From: Telopea speciosissima
Taxonomy: Eukaryota; Streptophyta; Magnoliopsida; Proteales; Proteaceae
Length of the DNA: 64,000 nt
Direction: 5' to 3'
Assembly: GCF_018873765.1 (NCBI RefSeq)
Contig: NC_057925.1
Span: forward strand, 46,097,010-46,161,009
In this document: in pieces, positions 1 to 10,515 of the stretch
Position numbering within the stretch: position 1 is the stretch's first letter
Layout: each line of letters starts with the position of its first letter
Program-made: the position numbers and the translations under genes
The notes under the pieces: model-generated
Told to the model about the DNA's origin: nothing
Seen by the model: only the letters and a program-made list of their open reading frames with translations
Database searches by the model: none

Positions 1-581
1 CCCGTTTGCTCTTGTTAATTTTTGGGTTGTTTTTTCAAAATATTGGGTTGGGACTAACCCTTCTTGTATACAGTTTATTTGTGCTCCTGAGTCAACTAGG
101 GCTATAGTACTGATCTTGTGGGAGGAAGATATGACAATAGTTATATTGACATACCACTGTTGGCAAGTTACTTTGTTAATGATGTTAATAAAATCATCAT
201 TATTATTTGGTAAAGGTTGGTTATTGTTACTTTCTTCTTCTTCTCCTATCTCAACTACCTGTTGTAGTCTCTTTAGGCTTGCTATATCTGTTTTTATGTT
301 TTTTATTTTAGTTTTTAAGTCATTTGTAGTAGCTTCTAAATTTGCAATTCTTACTTGGTCTGGATTTGGTGAGGGAGCAGGAGTTTTATCAAACTTTTTA
401 TACATGTTTTTTATGTTATAAGGAGTTGCTTTAGCCTGGGGCTTTGAGGAGGACACTTGTTGTAGGAGTTCTTGTGCATGTTAGAGGTATAGAGTCTTGG
501 TATGCTTATCCTTGATTTGGTCTACAAAATTGAGGAACTCTTCTGGTTTGTTAAAATTTTTTATTCCTGGATTTGCTTGTA
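1..581 (-). pseudogene. Linker and aspartic protease region, copy 1 (relic, cut by the window edge)
   Basis: After the frameshift at 582 the protein continues in another frame through a probable coiled-coil linker rich in Lys, Glu and Leu. It reaches the retroviral-type protease with the active-site triad in ALVDSGAQINCI and continues to the window edge. There is one premature TAA in LYL*HAQ near 485, where the other copies have CAA. The protease would cleave the viral polyprotein. Only its N-terminal half is inside the window. Confidence 0.75.
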
Positions 582-2990
582 TCATATTGATGATTCGGAA
601 TCATCACAGTTTTTACAAAATATTCCTTGACTACAGTTACAAGGAGAAGCTTGTTCATCACTGTCTGACTCAATTTTGTTTATTCCATCTTCTTGAGGTT
701 CTACTTCACTCTCGGAGCTACTTTCTTTTAGGCCAGCTAGAAGTTGGACTTTTGTATCATCAGGCATTATAAGTGAATTGATCTTTTTTGCTAATCTGCA
801 GTATTTGGCTATGTGGCCTAGTTTAGCACAATTATAGCATCCAGTTTTGGTATTTTGCATTGGTTTTGATTTTTGAAAGGGCTTCTTGTAAGGCCTATAT
901 TTTTTAGGGCTAGATTTATTATCTAGTTTGTGGTCTGGATCTTTTTGGGTTCTGTATTTGCCTGAGTATCTGTTTTTGGATTTCCTATTATGCCTATGGC
1001 TCTTGTGTCTCTTTTGGGAAATGATTTTTAAATCAAATCCAAACTGTTCGCAGAAACCTCCTAACTCTTTTTTGTAGGATTTTGACTCTTTTCTGATTTG
1101 TTTCCTGGGTTTGATGTCTGTACACAAGGCTAATCCTTCTTTGTGTACAAGACTTATGAGGTCACCATAGGTGAGAGTTTGGTAGGGAATTTCTCCATTG
1201 TTTTCTTCTCTTATTTTTTGTTTTAATTTTTCAGAGAATAAACTGGGTAACCCGGTGAGGAACTTTTCTTTCCAGCAGGGAAGATTTGCATCTTCCCTAG
1301 TTAGAACTTCGGTCATAAAAGTATCTTTATACCATTTGAAGTCATGTAATTTTTTACACTTGAGGTTTGACAATTGTTCAGAAGATCTATCCTTCAGTCT
1401 TGTAGGATCTCCTAGGAAATACTTGGTTACGCTAAAAATTAAGGTGTTTACTGCATCTTCAACTGGTTGGTTTTCAACTATGATTGGTAACCCTTGTTCA
1501 TTGATTTGGATGGCATTTAAGATTGATTCTTTTTCAGTTGGACTGAAGACATTATCCCACCATCCTTTGAGTTGCCCTGTAAACCCAGAAATAATCATTT
1601 CTACGATGGCTTGATCGGGAATGTTTTTAATCCGGTGGGCATTGCTCACTATTGTCATTTCTTGAAGTTTATTGACTAAATTATAGTCTGACATACCATC
1701 TATGTTCCATTCATAGATAGTGCCACTTTGGTAGTTTGCCTGGGAAAATTCCTTTCTTTGTTCAATTTGAAGATCTCGGTAAGTTGGTCTAGAATAATAG
1801 TTATTACTTATATATGGACTGGTGATTGCATTAATTTGGTCTTGATCTTCATCTTCACTTGATGATTCAGAAAGGGCTAGTTTTTGTATGTTTGCCACGT
1901 TTGAAGCAGAGCTTCCTTGTGTTTCTTTTTTAGGTGTGTCAGGGACTACTATGTTTTGTAATCTTGTTGAAATTTGGCTTATTAGATCTTTGCTTTCCTG
2001 GGTATTTAGATTTTTTAAACTTTTGTTAGATATTGTGAAAGGTTTGAAAAGAGTTGTTGTTGAAGAAGTACTAGCTTGATCTTTATGACATTCAGTAGGG
2101 ATGTCTTTTTGAACTAAGTTCTCTATTCGGATTAGTTGACTTCCTATGGTTTGTAAGTATTGATTTGTATAATTGGTTTGTTCTATAACTTTTTTGGACC
2201 CATCAGTGACACCTTCAGTAGATCTAAAAGGGGTCGCTGAGATTTCTGTGGTGTTGATTTTAAACTTGATATTAGAACCAGGAGGGTGTATGGTTTCAAT
2301 ACTTTTGTCATCAGCTAGTTTCCAGGTGTGGTAGACCTTTTTACTAGCATTTATGTTTGAGAAAGGATAGGGAATGTTTCTATTACTTGTATAGATATCT
2401 AAATATGTAAAGAACATTATGTTTGTCTTGATGGCTCTCATTTTGTCATACCAAAGGTTCTTGATTTCTTCTTCTTGTTCTTTTGAGAAGTAGTTGAAAA
2501 ACCATTCTCTTTTTTCATCATTTCTGGGTTGTATGAAATCTACCCTAAGCATGGGTTTGTCTATCGCATAGTCTTCTATTGTAATGACATCATCTCTTGT
2601 TTCGTGTTGCATGTCAGTTTGGGTTGGTGGAGTTGGGTTATTCCTTGGAGAAGACTGGTTAGACTATTCTTCATAAATTCCTTGGGTAACATTACTATTA
2701 TTTGGAGTATGTAAACCTAGGATTTGGAAGGTTCTTAATTGTTCATGTAACCTTTGGTTTTTTAAGTACAGACCTGTTAAAGTACTGGATGTAGAGGCTC
2801 TACTTGGGACTTGGCTGAGTCTGTCAAATTCTTCAGAATTTGGTTTTATTTGCTTATCTTTTCTCTGGAATGTTATAGTGACCATTCCATCGTGATCTTG
2901 GCTTATGGATTCTACATCACTATTTGGTTCAATAAGTGGCTCTGGGCAAGGAGCCTGGAGACACCATTTTGTTGGAAATTTAATGTCTTT
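582..2990 (-). pseudogene. Capsid region with CCHC zinc knuckle, copy 1 (relic)
   Basis: The capsid part of the polyprotein is in the same frame as the movement protein. One in-frame stop at 2664 (EE*SNQSS) precedes a 676-codon open stretch beginning at 2612. The core carries the stretches GFTGQLKGWWDN and KLHDFKWYKDTF, which are conserved in all copies. A Lys/Arg-rich nucleic-acid-binding segment follows, then a CX2CX4HX4C knuckle (CYNCAKLGHIAKYC), then an acidic Ser-rich tail. The knuckle has Ala where the other copies have Gly. A 10-nt deletion between ATCA microrepeats ends the frame at 582. Confidence 0.8.
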
Positions 2991-3683
2991 CTAGCTGACA
3001 GTTTTTGGATGAACGGTTCTTGAATGAACAAAGTCTGTTTCTATGAACGTAGTTTGTCCTTTGATAGTTCTTCTAAGAGCTTTGGGTCTTAAGGTTTTCA
3101 TGGCCTTGTACTGGATCCTATGGATTATTGCAATTGGTATAGATCCTTGTTTCATTTTATAACCATTTGTAAGAATGTTAACCCTGAGGGTATCTAAAAG
3201 ATTTGCATCATTTAGGGAGAGGTTTATATCTGGATAACAATTGAAGTAAACTGGTCCTTTGCAAAGACTGGTTTCTATCATCCCTAAAAGGGAATCATCA
3301 AATTGTAAGAACCTTTGATCCCTGAGTGCAAGTAGGAGGGCTACGTTGAGTCCTTCCCTGTGCAGGGGTTTTATGGCAACTTGAATGAGTCCTATATGGA
3401 GATAATTGAAGTCTTTTTTGAATTTGTTAAGATTTGAGGGATCTAAGAGTTGGATCTCTTCCATATCTGGAGAGTAATTTATGGTCTGTTCGACTGTTTT
3501 GATAGTTTCAGCGAAACTATACCATTCTTGTTTATACACTTCCTTGGTTGGAACCTTGGGTAAGGTCCAGTTTTGAAGGGACTGGTCAAGATCACTAGTG
3601 AAAACTTCATTACTAATAACTTGATTGGGCGAACTGAAGTCGCCAACTAGTCTCGAAGACATGGATCTACTTAGCCTACTCAT
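2991..3683 (-). pseudogene. Pararetroviral movement protein, copy 1 (relic)
   Basis: This is a 230-codon open stretch opening with MSRLSRSMSS and ending at a TAG where copies 3 and 4 have Trp (WKD). In Caulimoviridae the movement protein of the 30K type occupies this first position and forms tubules at plasmodesmata. The assignment here rests on position, on conservation among the five copies, and on the stretch FDDSLLGMIETSL followed by VYFNCYPDINLSL. The reading frame continues past the stop into the capsid region, so the ancestral product was a polyprotein. The same TAG is present in copy 2 (5401). Confidence 0.75.
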
Positions 3684-3929
3684 AGTTATCGGATCATATC
3701 CCCCCTAAACAAAAATATACTTCCATCCACCAAAGGGTGAAGGAGATTTTAGTTGCTAACAACCGATAACGGGACTTACCTCTGCCCTACACGGCTCCAG
3801 ATAGCCACTAATTCTCACAACGCAACTCCCAGAGGACTGCCGAAAAGTAAATCGGAAAAAGAGAGAAGAACTGAAACTAAGGGTCGGCTAAATAGATACC
3901 TGCTTTGATACCAGCAGGTTCTTCTCTCT

Positions 3930-4478
3930 TTTTACCACACCATTTGGTCATTACGAATGGAATGTAATGCCTTTTGGATTGAAAAATGCCCCCAGCGAAT
4001 TCTAAAATATCAAGAATGACATCCTAAATCCTTTCAGCCAATTCATAATTGTCTACATCGATGATGTTCTAGTTTTCTCCAAGTCCATTGAGCAACATTT
4101 CAAACACTTAAGGAGTTTCTTCCACACAATGAAAACTAGTGGACTTGTTCTCCCCCAAAAGAAAATGGAATTATTCCAAACAAAAGTTAGGTTCTTAGGT
4201 CACTATATCTACCAAAATCAAGTTATTCCTATAGAGAGATCTATAGCATTTGCTGACAAATTCCCTGATCAAATCCTAGACAAAAAGCAACTACAAAGGT
4301 TTCTAGGAAGCCTTAATTATGTTAGAGATTTTATTCCTCAAATCAGTCAGTTGTGTAAAGATCTTTACTCCGGGCTCAAGAAAAAACCGAGTCCCTGGAC
4401 TTCAAATCATACTTCAGCAGTCCGTGACATCAAAAAGCTTGTCAAAGAAATCCCATGCCTGAATCTAGCAGATCCAAC
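3930..4478 (+). pseudogene. Isolated EPRV reverse-transcriptase fragment
   Basis: The fragment runs from TTPFGHYEWNVM through the catalytic box YIDDVLVFS to the connection region (KEIPCLNLADP), where it is fused directly to the primer-binding site of copy 2. It has a stop in SEF*NIKND near 4003. It belongs to lineage A and covers part of the segment that copy 2 itself lacks after 9219. The left junction follows a short pyrimidine-rich patch resembling the viral leader. It is probably a by-product of recombination or end joining of viral DNA during integration. Confidence 0.85.
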
Positions 4479-4490
4479 TGGTATCAGAGC
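4479..4490 (+). promoter_or_regulatory. tRNA-iMet primer-binding site, EPRV copy 2
   Basis: TGGTATCAGAGC is complementary to the 3' end of plant initiator tRNA-Met, the primer used by Caulimoviridae for minus-strand DNA synthesis. It is followed by the viral leader (ATTTAGCTGACCC and onward), which leads to the movement-protein ATG at 4710. It abuts the stray reverse-transcriptase fragment on its left. Confidence 0.9.
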
Positions 4491-4709
4491 CAAGTATCTA
4501 TTTAGCTGACCCTTAGTTTCAGTTCTTCTCTCTTTTTCCGATTTACTTTCTGGCAGTCCTCTGGGAGTTGCGTTGTGAGAATTAGTGGCTATCTGGAGCC
4601 GTGTAGGGCAGAGGTAAGTCCCGTTATCGGTTGTTAGCAACTAAAATCTCCTTCACCCTTTGGTGGATGGAAGTATATTTTTGTTTAGGGGGGATATGAT
4701 CCGATAACT

Positions 4710-5400
4710 ATGAGTAGGCTAAGTAGATCCATGTCTTCGAGACTAGTTGGCGACTTCAGTTCGCCCAATCAAGTTATTAGTAATGAAGTTTTCACTAGTG
4801 ATCTTGACCAGTCCCTTCAAAACTGGACCTTACCCAAGGTTCCAACCAAGGAAGTGTATAAACAATAATGGTATAGTTTCGCTGAAACTATCAAAACAGT
4901 CGAACAAACCATAAATTACTCTCCAGATATGGAAGAGATCCAACTCTTAGATCCCTCAAATCTTAACAAACTCAAAAAAGACTTCAATTACCTCCATATA
5001 GGACTCATTCAAGTTGCCATAAAACCCCTGCACAGGGAAGAACTCAACGTAGCCCTCCTCCTTGCATTCAGGGATCAAAGGTTCTTACAATTTGATGATT
5101 CCCTTTTAGGGATGATAGAAACCAGTCTTTGCAAATGACCAGTTTACTTCAATTGTTATCCAGATATAAACCTCTCCCTAAATGATGCAAATCTTTTAGA
5201 ATCCCTCAAGGTTAACATTCTTACAAATGGTTATAAAATGAAACAAGGATCTATACCAATTGCAATAATCCATAGGATCCAGTACAAGGCTATGAAAACC
5301 TTAAGACCCAAAGCTCTTAGAAGAACTATCAAAGGACAAACTACGTTCATAGAAACAGACTTTGTTCATTCAAGAACCGTTCATCCAAAAACTGTCAGCT
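4710..5400 (+). pseudogene. Movement protein, copy 2 (relic)
   Basis: The start ATG at 4710 is in the same context as in the other copies (CCGATAACTATGAG). The frame is broken by TAA at about 4867 (KQ*WYS), TGA at about 5136 (LCK*PVYF) and the TAG at 5401 that is shared with copy 1. The first two lesions are private to this copy. Otherwise it aligns residue for residue with copy 1. Confidence 0.75.
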
Positions 5401-8015
5401 AGAAAGACATTAAATTTCCAACAAAATGGTGTCTCCAGGCTCCTTGCCCAGAGCCACTTATTGAACCAAATAGTGATGTAGAATCCATAAGCCAAGATCA
5501 CGATGGAATGGTCACTATAACATTCCAGAGAAAAGATAAGCAAATAAAACCAAATTCTGAAGAATTTGAAAGACTCAGCCAAGTCCCAAGTAGAGCCTCT
5601 ACATCCAGTACTTTAACAAGCCTGCACTTAGAAAACCAAAGGTTACATGAACAATTAAGAACCTTCCAAATCCTAGGTTTACATACTCTAAATAATAGTA
5701 ATGTTACCCAAGGAATTTATGAAGAACAGTCTAGCCAGTCTTCTCCAAGGAATAACCCAACTTCACCAACCCAAACTGACATGCAACACGAAGCAAGAGT
5801 TGATGTCATTACAATAGAAGACTATGAGATAGACAAACCCATGCTTAGGGTAGATTTCATGCAACCCAAAAATGATGAAAAAAAGAGAATGGTTTTTCAG
5901 CTACTTCTCAAAAGAACAACAAAAAGAAATCAAGAACCTTTGGTATGACAAAATGAGAGCCATCAAGACAAACATAATGTTCTTTACATATTTAGATATC
6001 TATACAAGTAATAGAAACATTCCCTATCCTTTCTCAAACATAAATGCTAGTAAAAAGGTCTACCATACCTGGAAACTAGCTGATGACAAAAGTATTGAAA
6101 CCATACACCCTCCTGGTTCTAATATCAAGTTTAAAATCAACACCACAGAAATCTCAGCAACCCCTTTTAGATCTACTGAAGGTGTCACTGATGGGTCCAA
6201 AAAAGTTATAGAACAAACCAATTATACAAATCAATACTTACAAACCATAGGAAGTCAACTAATCCGAATAGAGAACTTAGTTCAAAAAGACATCCCTACT
6301 GAATGTCATAAAGATCAAGCTAGTACTTCTTCAACAACAACTCTTTTCAAACCTTTCACAATATCTAACAAAAGTTTAAAAAATCTAAATACCCAGGAAA
6401 GCAAAGATCTAATAAGCCAAATTTCAACAAGATTACAAAACATAGTAGTCCCTGACACACCTAAAAAAGAAACACAAGGAAGCTCTGCTTCAAACGTGGC
6501 AAACATACAAAAACTAGCCCTTTCTGAATCATCAAGTGAAGATGAAGATCAAGACCAAATTAATGCAATCACCAGTCCATATATAAGTAATAACTATTAC
6601 TCTAGACCAACTTACCGAGATCTTCAAATTGAACAAAGAAAGGAATTTTCCCAGGCAAACTACCAAAGTGGCACCATCTATGAATGGAACATAGATGGGA
6701 TGTCCGACTATAATTTAGTAAACAAACTTCAAGAAATGACAATAGTGAGCAATGCCCACCGGATTAAAAACATTCCCGATCAAGCCATCGTAGAAATGAT
6801 TATTTCTGGGTTTACAGGGCAACTCAAAGGATGGTGGGATAATGTCTTCAGTCCAACTGAAAAAGAATCAATCTTAAATGCCATCCAAATCAATGAACAA
6901 GGGTTACCAATCATAGTTGAAAACCAACCAGTTGAAGATGCAATAAATACTTTAATTTTTACCATAACCAAGTATTTCCTAAGAGATCCTACAAGACTGA
7001 AGGATAGATCTTCTGAACAATTGTCAAACCTCAAATGTATAAAATTATATGACTTCAAATGGTATAAAGATACTTTTATGACCGAAGTTCTAACTAGGGA
7101 AGATGCAAATCTTCCTTTTGGAAAGAAAAGTTCCTCACCGGGTTACCCAGTTTATTCTCTGAAAAATTAAAACAAAAATTAAGAGAAGAAAAAAATGGAG
7201 AAATTCCCTACCAAACTGTCACCTATGGTGACCTCATAAGTCTTGTACACAAAGAAGGATTAGCCTTGTGTACAGACATCAAACCCAGGAAACAAATCAG
7301 AAAAGAGTCAAAATCCTACAAAAAAGAGTTAGGAGGTTTCTGCGAACAGTTTGGATTTGATTCAAAGATCATTTCCCAAAAGAGACATAAGAGCCATAGG
7401 CATAATAGGAAATCCAAAAACAGATACTCAAGCAAATACAGAACCCAAAAAGATCAAGATCACAAACTAGATAATAAATCTAGCCCTAAAAAATATAGGC
7501 CTTACAAGAAGCCCTTTCAAAAATCAAAACCAATGCAAAATACCAAAACTGGATGCTATAATTGTGGTAAACCAGGCCACATAGCCAAATACTGTAGATT
7601 AGCAAAAAAGATCAATTCACTTATAATGCCTGATGACACAAAAATCCAACTTCTAGCTGGCCTAGAGGAAAGTAGCTCCGAGAGTGAAGTAGAACCTCAA
7701 GAAAATGGAATAAACAAAATTGAGTCAGATAGTAATGGACAAGATAGTGATGAACAAGCTTCTCCTTGTAACTGTAGTCAAGGAATATTTTGTAAAAACT
7801 GTGATGATTCCGAATCATCAAAATCCATCAATATGATACAAGCAAATCCAGGAATTAAAAATTTTAACAAACCAGAAGAGTTCCTCAATTTTGTAGACCA
7901 AATCAAGGACAAGCATACCAAGACTCTATACCTCCAACATGCACAAGAACTCCTACAACAAGTGTCCTTCTCAAAGCCCCAGGCTAAAGCAACTCCTTAT
8001 AACATAAAAAAACAT
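5401..8015 (+). pseudogene. Capsid region with CCHC knuckle, copy 2 (relic)
   Basis: The order matches copy 1: conserved capsid core, basic segment, knuckle CYNCGKPGHIAKYC near 7553-7594, then an acidic Ser-rich tail. There are three frame breaks. One is an extra A in an A-run near 5878, one lies near 7118 (CCCTGCTGG changed to CCTTTTGG), and one is an extra A near 8008. The open stretches are 5508-5948, 5872-7170 and 7266-8021. Confidence 0.8.
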
Positions 8016-9219
8016 ATATAAAAAGTTTGATAAAATTCCTGCTCCCTCACCAAATCCAGACCAAGTAAGAATTGCAATTTTAGAAGCTACTACAAATGAC
8101 TTAAAAACTAAAATAAAAAACATAAAAGCAGATATAGCAAGCCCAAAGAGACTACAACAGGTAGTTGAGATAGGAGAAGAAGAAGAAAGTAACAATGACC
8201 AACCTTTACCAAATAATAATGGGGATTTTATTTACCTCATTAACAAAGTAATTTGCCAACAGTGGTATGTCAATATAACTATTGTCATATCTTCCTCCCA
8301 CAAGATCAGTACTATAGCTCTAGTTGACTCAGGAGCACAAATAAACTGTATACAAGAAGGGTTAGTCCCAACCCAATATTTTGAAAAAACAACCCAAAAA
8401 TTAACAAGAGCAAACGGGTCAAGACTAAATATCAACTACAAACTTTCAGATGTTCACATCTGCAACCAAGGTATCTGCCTCAAACAAAAGTTCATACTAG
8501 TAAAAGACTTGAACACTGAAGTCATTCTAGGACAACTTTTCCTAGAACTTATAAAACCTTTCACTGTGTCTAACCAAGGAATCACAACCACTATCCTAAG
8601 CAAACAAGTTCATTTTGAATTCTTTGAACAAGCTAAGACAAAAGAAATAGATTTGCTCAAAACGGTTGCCAGATCAAAACAATTAACTATAAGCCTAATT
8701 CATAATAAACAAAAACACCTCCAATATTTAAAACAAGAAGTCACTTATAAAACTATTGAACAAAGACTCCAAGATAGAACCATTCAGAAACAAATTTCTG
8801 ACACCAAAATCCAAATTGAAAAGGAACTTTGTTCAAAGTTTCCTGATACTTTTTGGCATAGACGTAGGCATATTGTCCGTCTTCCATATGAACCAAGTTT
8901 TTCAAACAAAGATATTCCTACCAAGGCCAGACCTATTCAAATGACTCAAGAATTACAAGAAGTATGCAAAAAAGAAATCCAAGACCTTCTTAATAAAAAT
9001 TTGATAAGTAAAAGCAAGTCCCCTTGGAGTTGTGCTGCTTTCTATGTTAACAAAAATGCTGAAATAGAAAGAAGAACACCCAGGTTAGTCATTAACTACA
9101 AACCCCTGAATGAAGCCTTACAATGGATTAGGTATCCCATTCCCAATAAAAAAGAATTACTCCAAAGACTCTACCAAGCTACCATCTTTTCAAAATTCGA
9201 TCTCAAATCTGGATACTGA
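8016..9219 (+). pseudogene. Aspartic protease and N-terminal reverse transcriptase, copy 2 (relic)
   Basis: A linker is followed by the protease motif ALVDSGAQINCI (8317-8352). The following stretch VILGQLFLELIKPF is conserved in all copies. The N-terminal finger/palm part of the reverse transcriptase follows and includes PRLVINYKPLNE and SKFDLKSGY. The frame stops at a TGA created by the deletion junction at 9217-9219, so the YIDD box and RNase H are missing from this copy. Confidence 0.85.
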
Positions 9220-9450
9220 AGAAGAAAAGGAAGAAACCAGCTCGCGGTTCTTGATACTGAAGAAGAAAAGGAAGAAACCAGCTCCAGTGTTGGGTCCATA
9301 GACCCCCATCTCCATGAAGGCCAGTTTGCTCAAGAACCTGATGATGGGCTGGATTTCATCAGCCAACAGTTCTCCACTTCATCAGCAAGATCCACCAGGC
9401 GCTCCATGGGCCAAACATCCAGAAAATTGGGCCATAAGCCCAAGGGTTAG
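9220..9450 (+). pseudogene. C-terminal end of the viral tail domain fused by deletion, copy 2
   Basis: After the deletion junction, an acidic segment (DTEEEKEETSSS) leads into DPHLHEGQFAQEPDD and a basic end, with the stop at 9450. The same C-terminus occurs in copy 5 (HHLHEGQFAQDPDD), which identifies this as the end of the viral polyprotein tail. The junction carries a direct repeat of nearly 40 bp (9214-9240 repeats at about 9254-9280). Confidence 0.75.
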
Positions 9451-10472
9451 TTTCCAGACCCTGATGTTGGAAAATCGTCAGCCATGACGACACCAAAAGA
9501 ATGGCACAGCAGTTGATACGCGGCTGTATCCAAAGACGTGTCCCAGCTACTATCTCTGGTCCTAGATAGTCAAGCCACCACTGGGCCCAATCCAATACAG
9601 TGAACAGTCTAAACCAAACCAATGAGGAAAACAGTGTTTTTACACGTGGAATGCCTCGGTGCGGTTTTTTAAGTTTCTCTACAAAGATCCAAGGTCTACC
9701 GTCCAAAGTTACTTTCGGCGCCTTTGCCTCCAAAGTCAAGAGTCTGCCTCAAATTTCAACAGTCTGGGCCCACGCCCACTTGCTTACTCCGCTCTGCCAA
9801 AGATTCCTTCAAGATAAGGTTGCTTTCGGTGGAAAAGAAGAACATCCAAAGCTTCCCAAGTTCTATAAGATCCCTCGTCTTCTCAAAGCAAGAGGAGGAG
9901 AATTTGGAAGAGAAAAAAGAATAGTAAGCAGCACCTCTGCGACCTAGCTCTCCAAATTCTCTTACATCGAAAGATCTAACAAAAATCCCTTTAAAATATT
10001 TTAATTTTCTTTATTCAAGTTTCAAGTGTAATTATCAAGTGTTCTTCAAGTTCAAGTGTAATTCTTCAAGTGTTCGTTCCAAGTTGTAACTCCAAGTCCT
10101 AAGCTTTTATCTCAAGCTTTCAAGTGTCCTTCAAAGAACCTATAAGTTACCAAATACCTTCAAGCTTACTTCAAAAGTCCTGAATCAAGATTGTAATTCA
10201 AATTTTCCAAGTAATATATAATTTAAAGCTTTATTTTCTTTCAAGTTTTACTTTCAAATACATATTTGGCCGGCTCAGTCGCCTACTTTTACACAGCAGA
10301 AGACTTCCTGCAAATTGGCAGATCGATAAGGGTTACCCCCTTTGAGTACGGCGACGGATCCATACCTGGATCTTCAGTACCTGCTTCGCACACAAAGCAC
10401 TTATCAAGTTTTCACTTGTATTTATCTTTCATTACGGCATAATTTTATTGAGTATCCTGGAAAACCTACTGG

Positions 10473-10474
<2 letters not shown>
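9451..10474 (+). promoter_or_regulatory. EPRV non-coding region: promoter and long leader, copy 2
   Basis: This non-coding stretch lies between the end of the polyprotein and the primer-binding site. It has TGACG at 9485-9489, a G-box core CACGTG at 9643-9648 and a TATA-like box TATAAG at 9864-9869. A leader of about 600 nt follows, with many degenerate TTCAAGTGT units at 10010-10160 and a GC-richer block around 10266-10345. Copy 5 has an equivalent region with TTTAAAAG and CACGTG. In Caulimoviridae this is where the pregenomic RNA promoter lies. Whether it is active here cannot be seen from the sequence. Confidence 0.65.

Positions 10475-10515
<41 letters not shown>
10471..10515. repeat. TA microsatellite at the junction of EPRV copies 2 and 3
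   Basis: An uninterrupted run of about 19 TA units replaces the part of the primer-binding site and leader that would join copy 2 (TGGTA) to copy 3 (ATTTAGCCGACCC). Similar but shorter TA tracts touch the 5' ends of copies 4 and 5. Confidence 0.9.

Larger units (their letters stand above)
1..3913 (-). mobile_element. Endogenous pararetrovirus copy 1 (lineage A), 5' half, continues left of the window
   Basis: Reading on the minus strand, the copy starts at a tRNA-Met primer-binding site variant (TGGTATCAAAGC, 3902-3913). A non-coding leader of about 220 nt follows, then one reading frame through the movement protein, capsid region and CCHC knuckle, then the protease region at the window edge. 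The gene order and motifs are those of Caulimoviridae. The copy is defective: stops at 2991 and 2664, a 10-nt deletion near 582 that shifts the frame, and a stop near 485. It is nearly the mirror image of copy 2 at 4479-8418. Confidence 0.9.
1..8418. repeat. Large inverted repeat: EPRV copies 1 and 2 head to head
   Basis: The left arm (1-3913, minus) and right arm (4479-8418, plus) match along their whole length, including the leader, movement protein, capsid, knuckle and protease start. The spacer of about 565 bp carries a reverse-transcriptase fragment. The left arm runs off the window, so the repeat may be longer. The arms differ by scattered substitutions and small indels only, and they share a nonsense codon (2991 and 5401). 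Confidence 0.9.
4479..10474 (+). mobile_element. Endogenous pararetrovirus copy 2 (lineage A), unit length from PBS to PBS, internally deleted
   Basis: The copy opens with an intact TGGTATCAGAGC (4479-4490) and ends at TGGTA (10470-10474), the first bases of the same site. One circular genome equivalent is therefore laid out linearly from the primer-binding site. Relative to copy 4 it lacks the segment from mid reverse transcriptase to near the end of the tail domain (junction about 9219-9250). It keeps the complete non-coding promoter/leader region. There are many stops and frameshifts. Confidence 0.88.
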
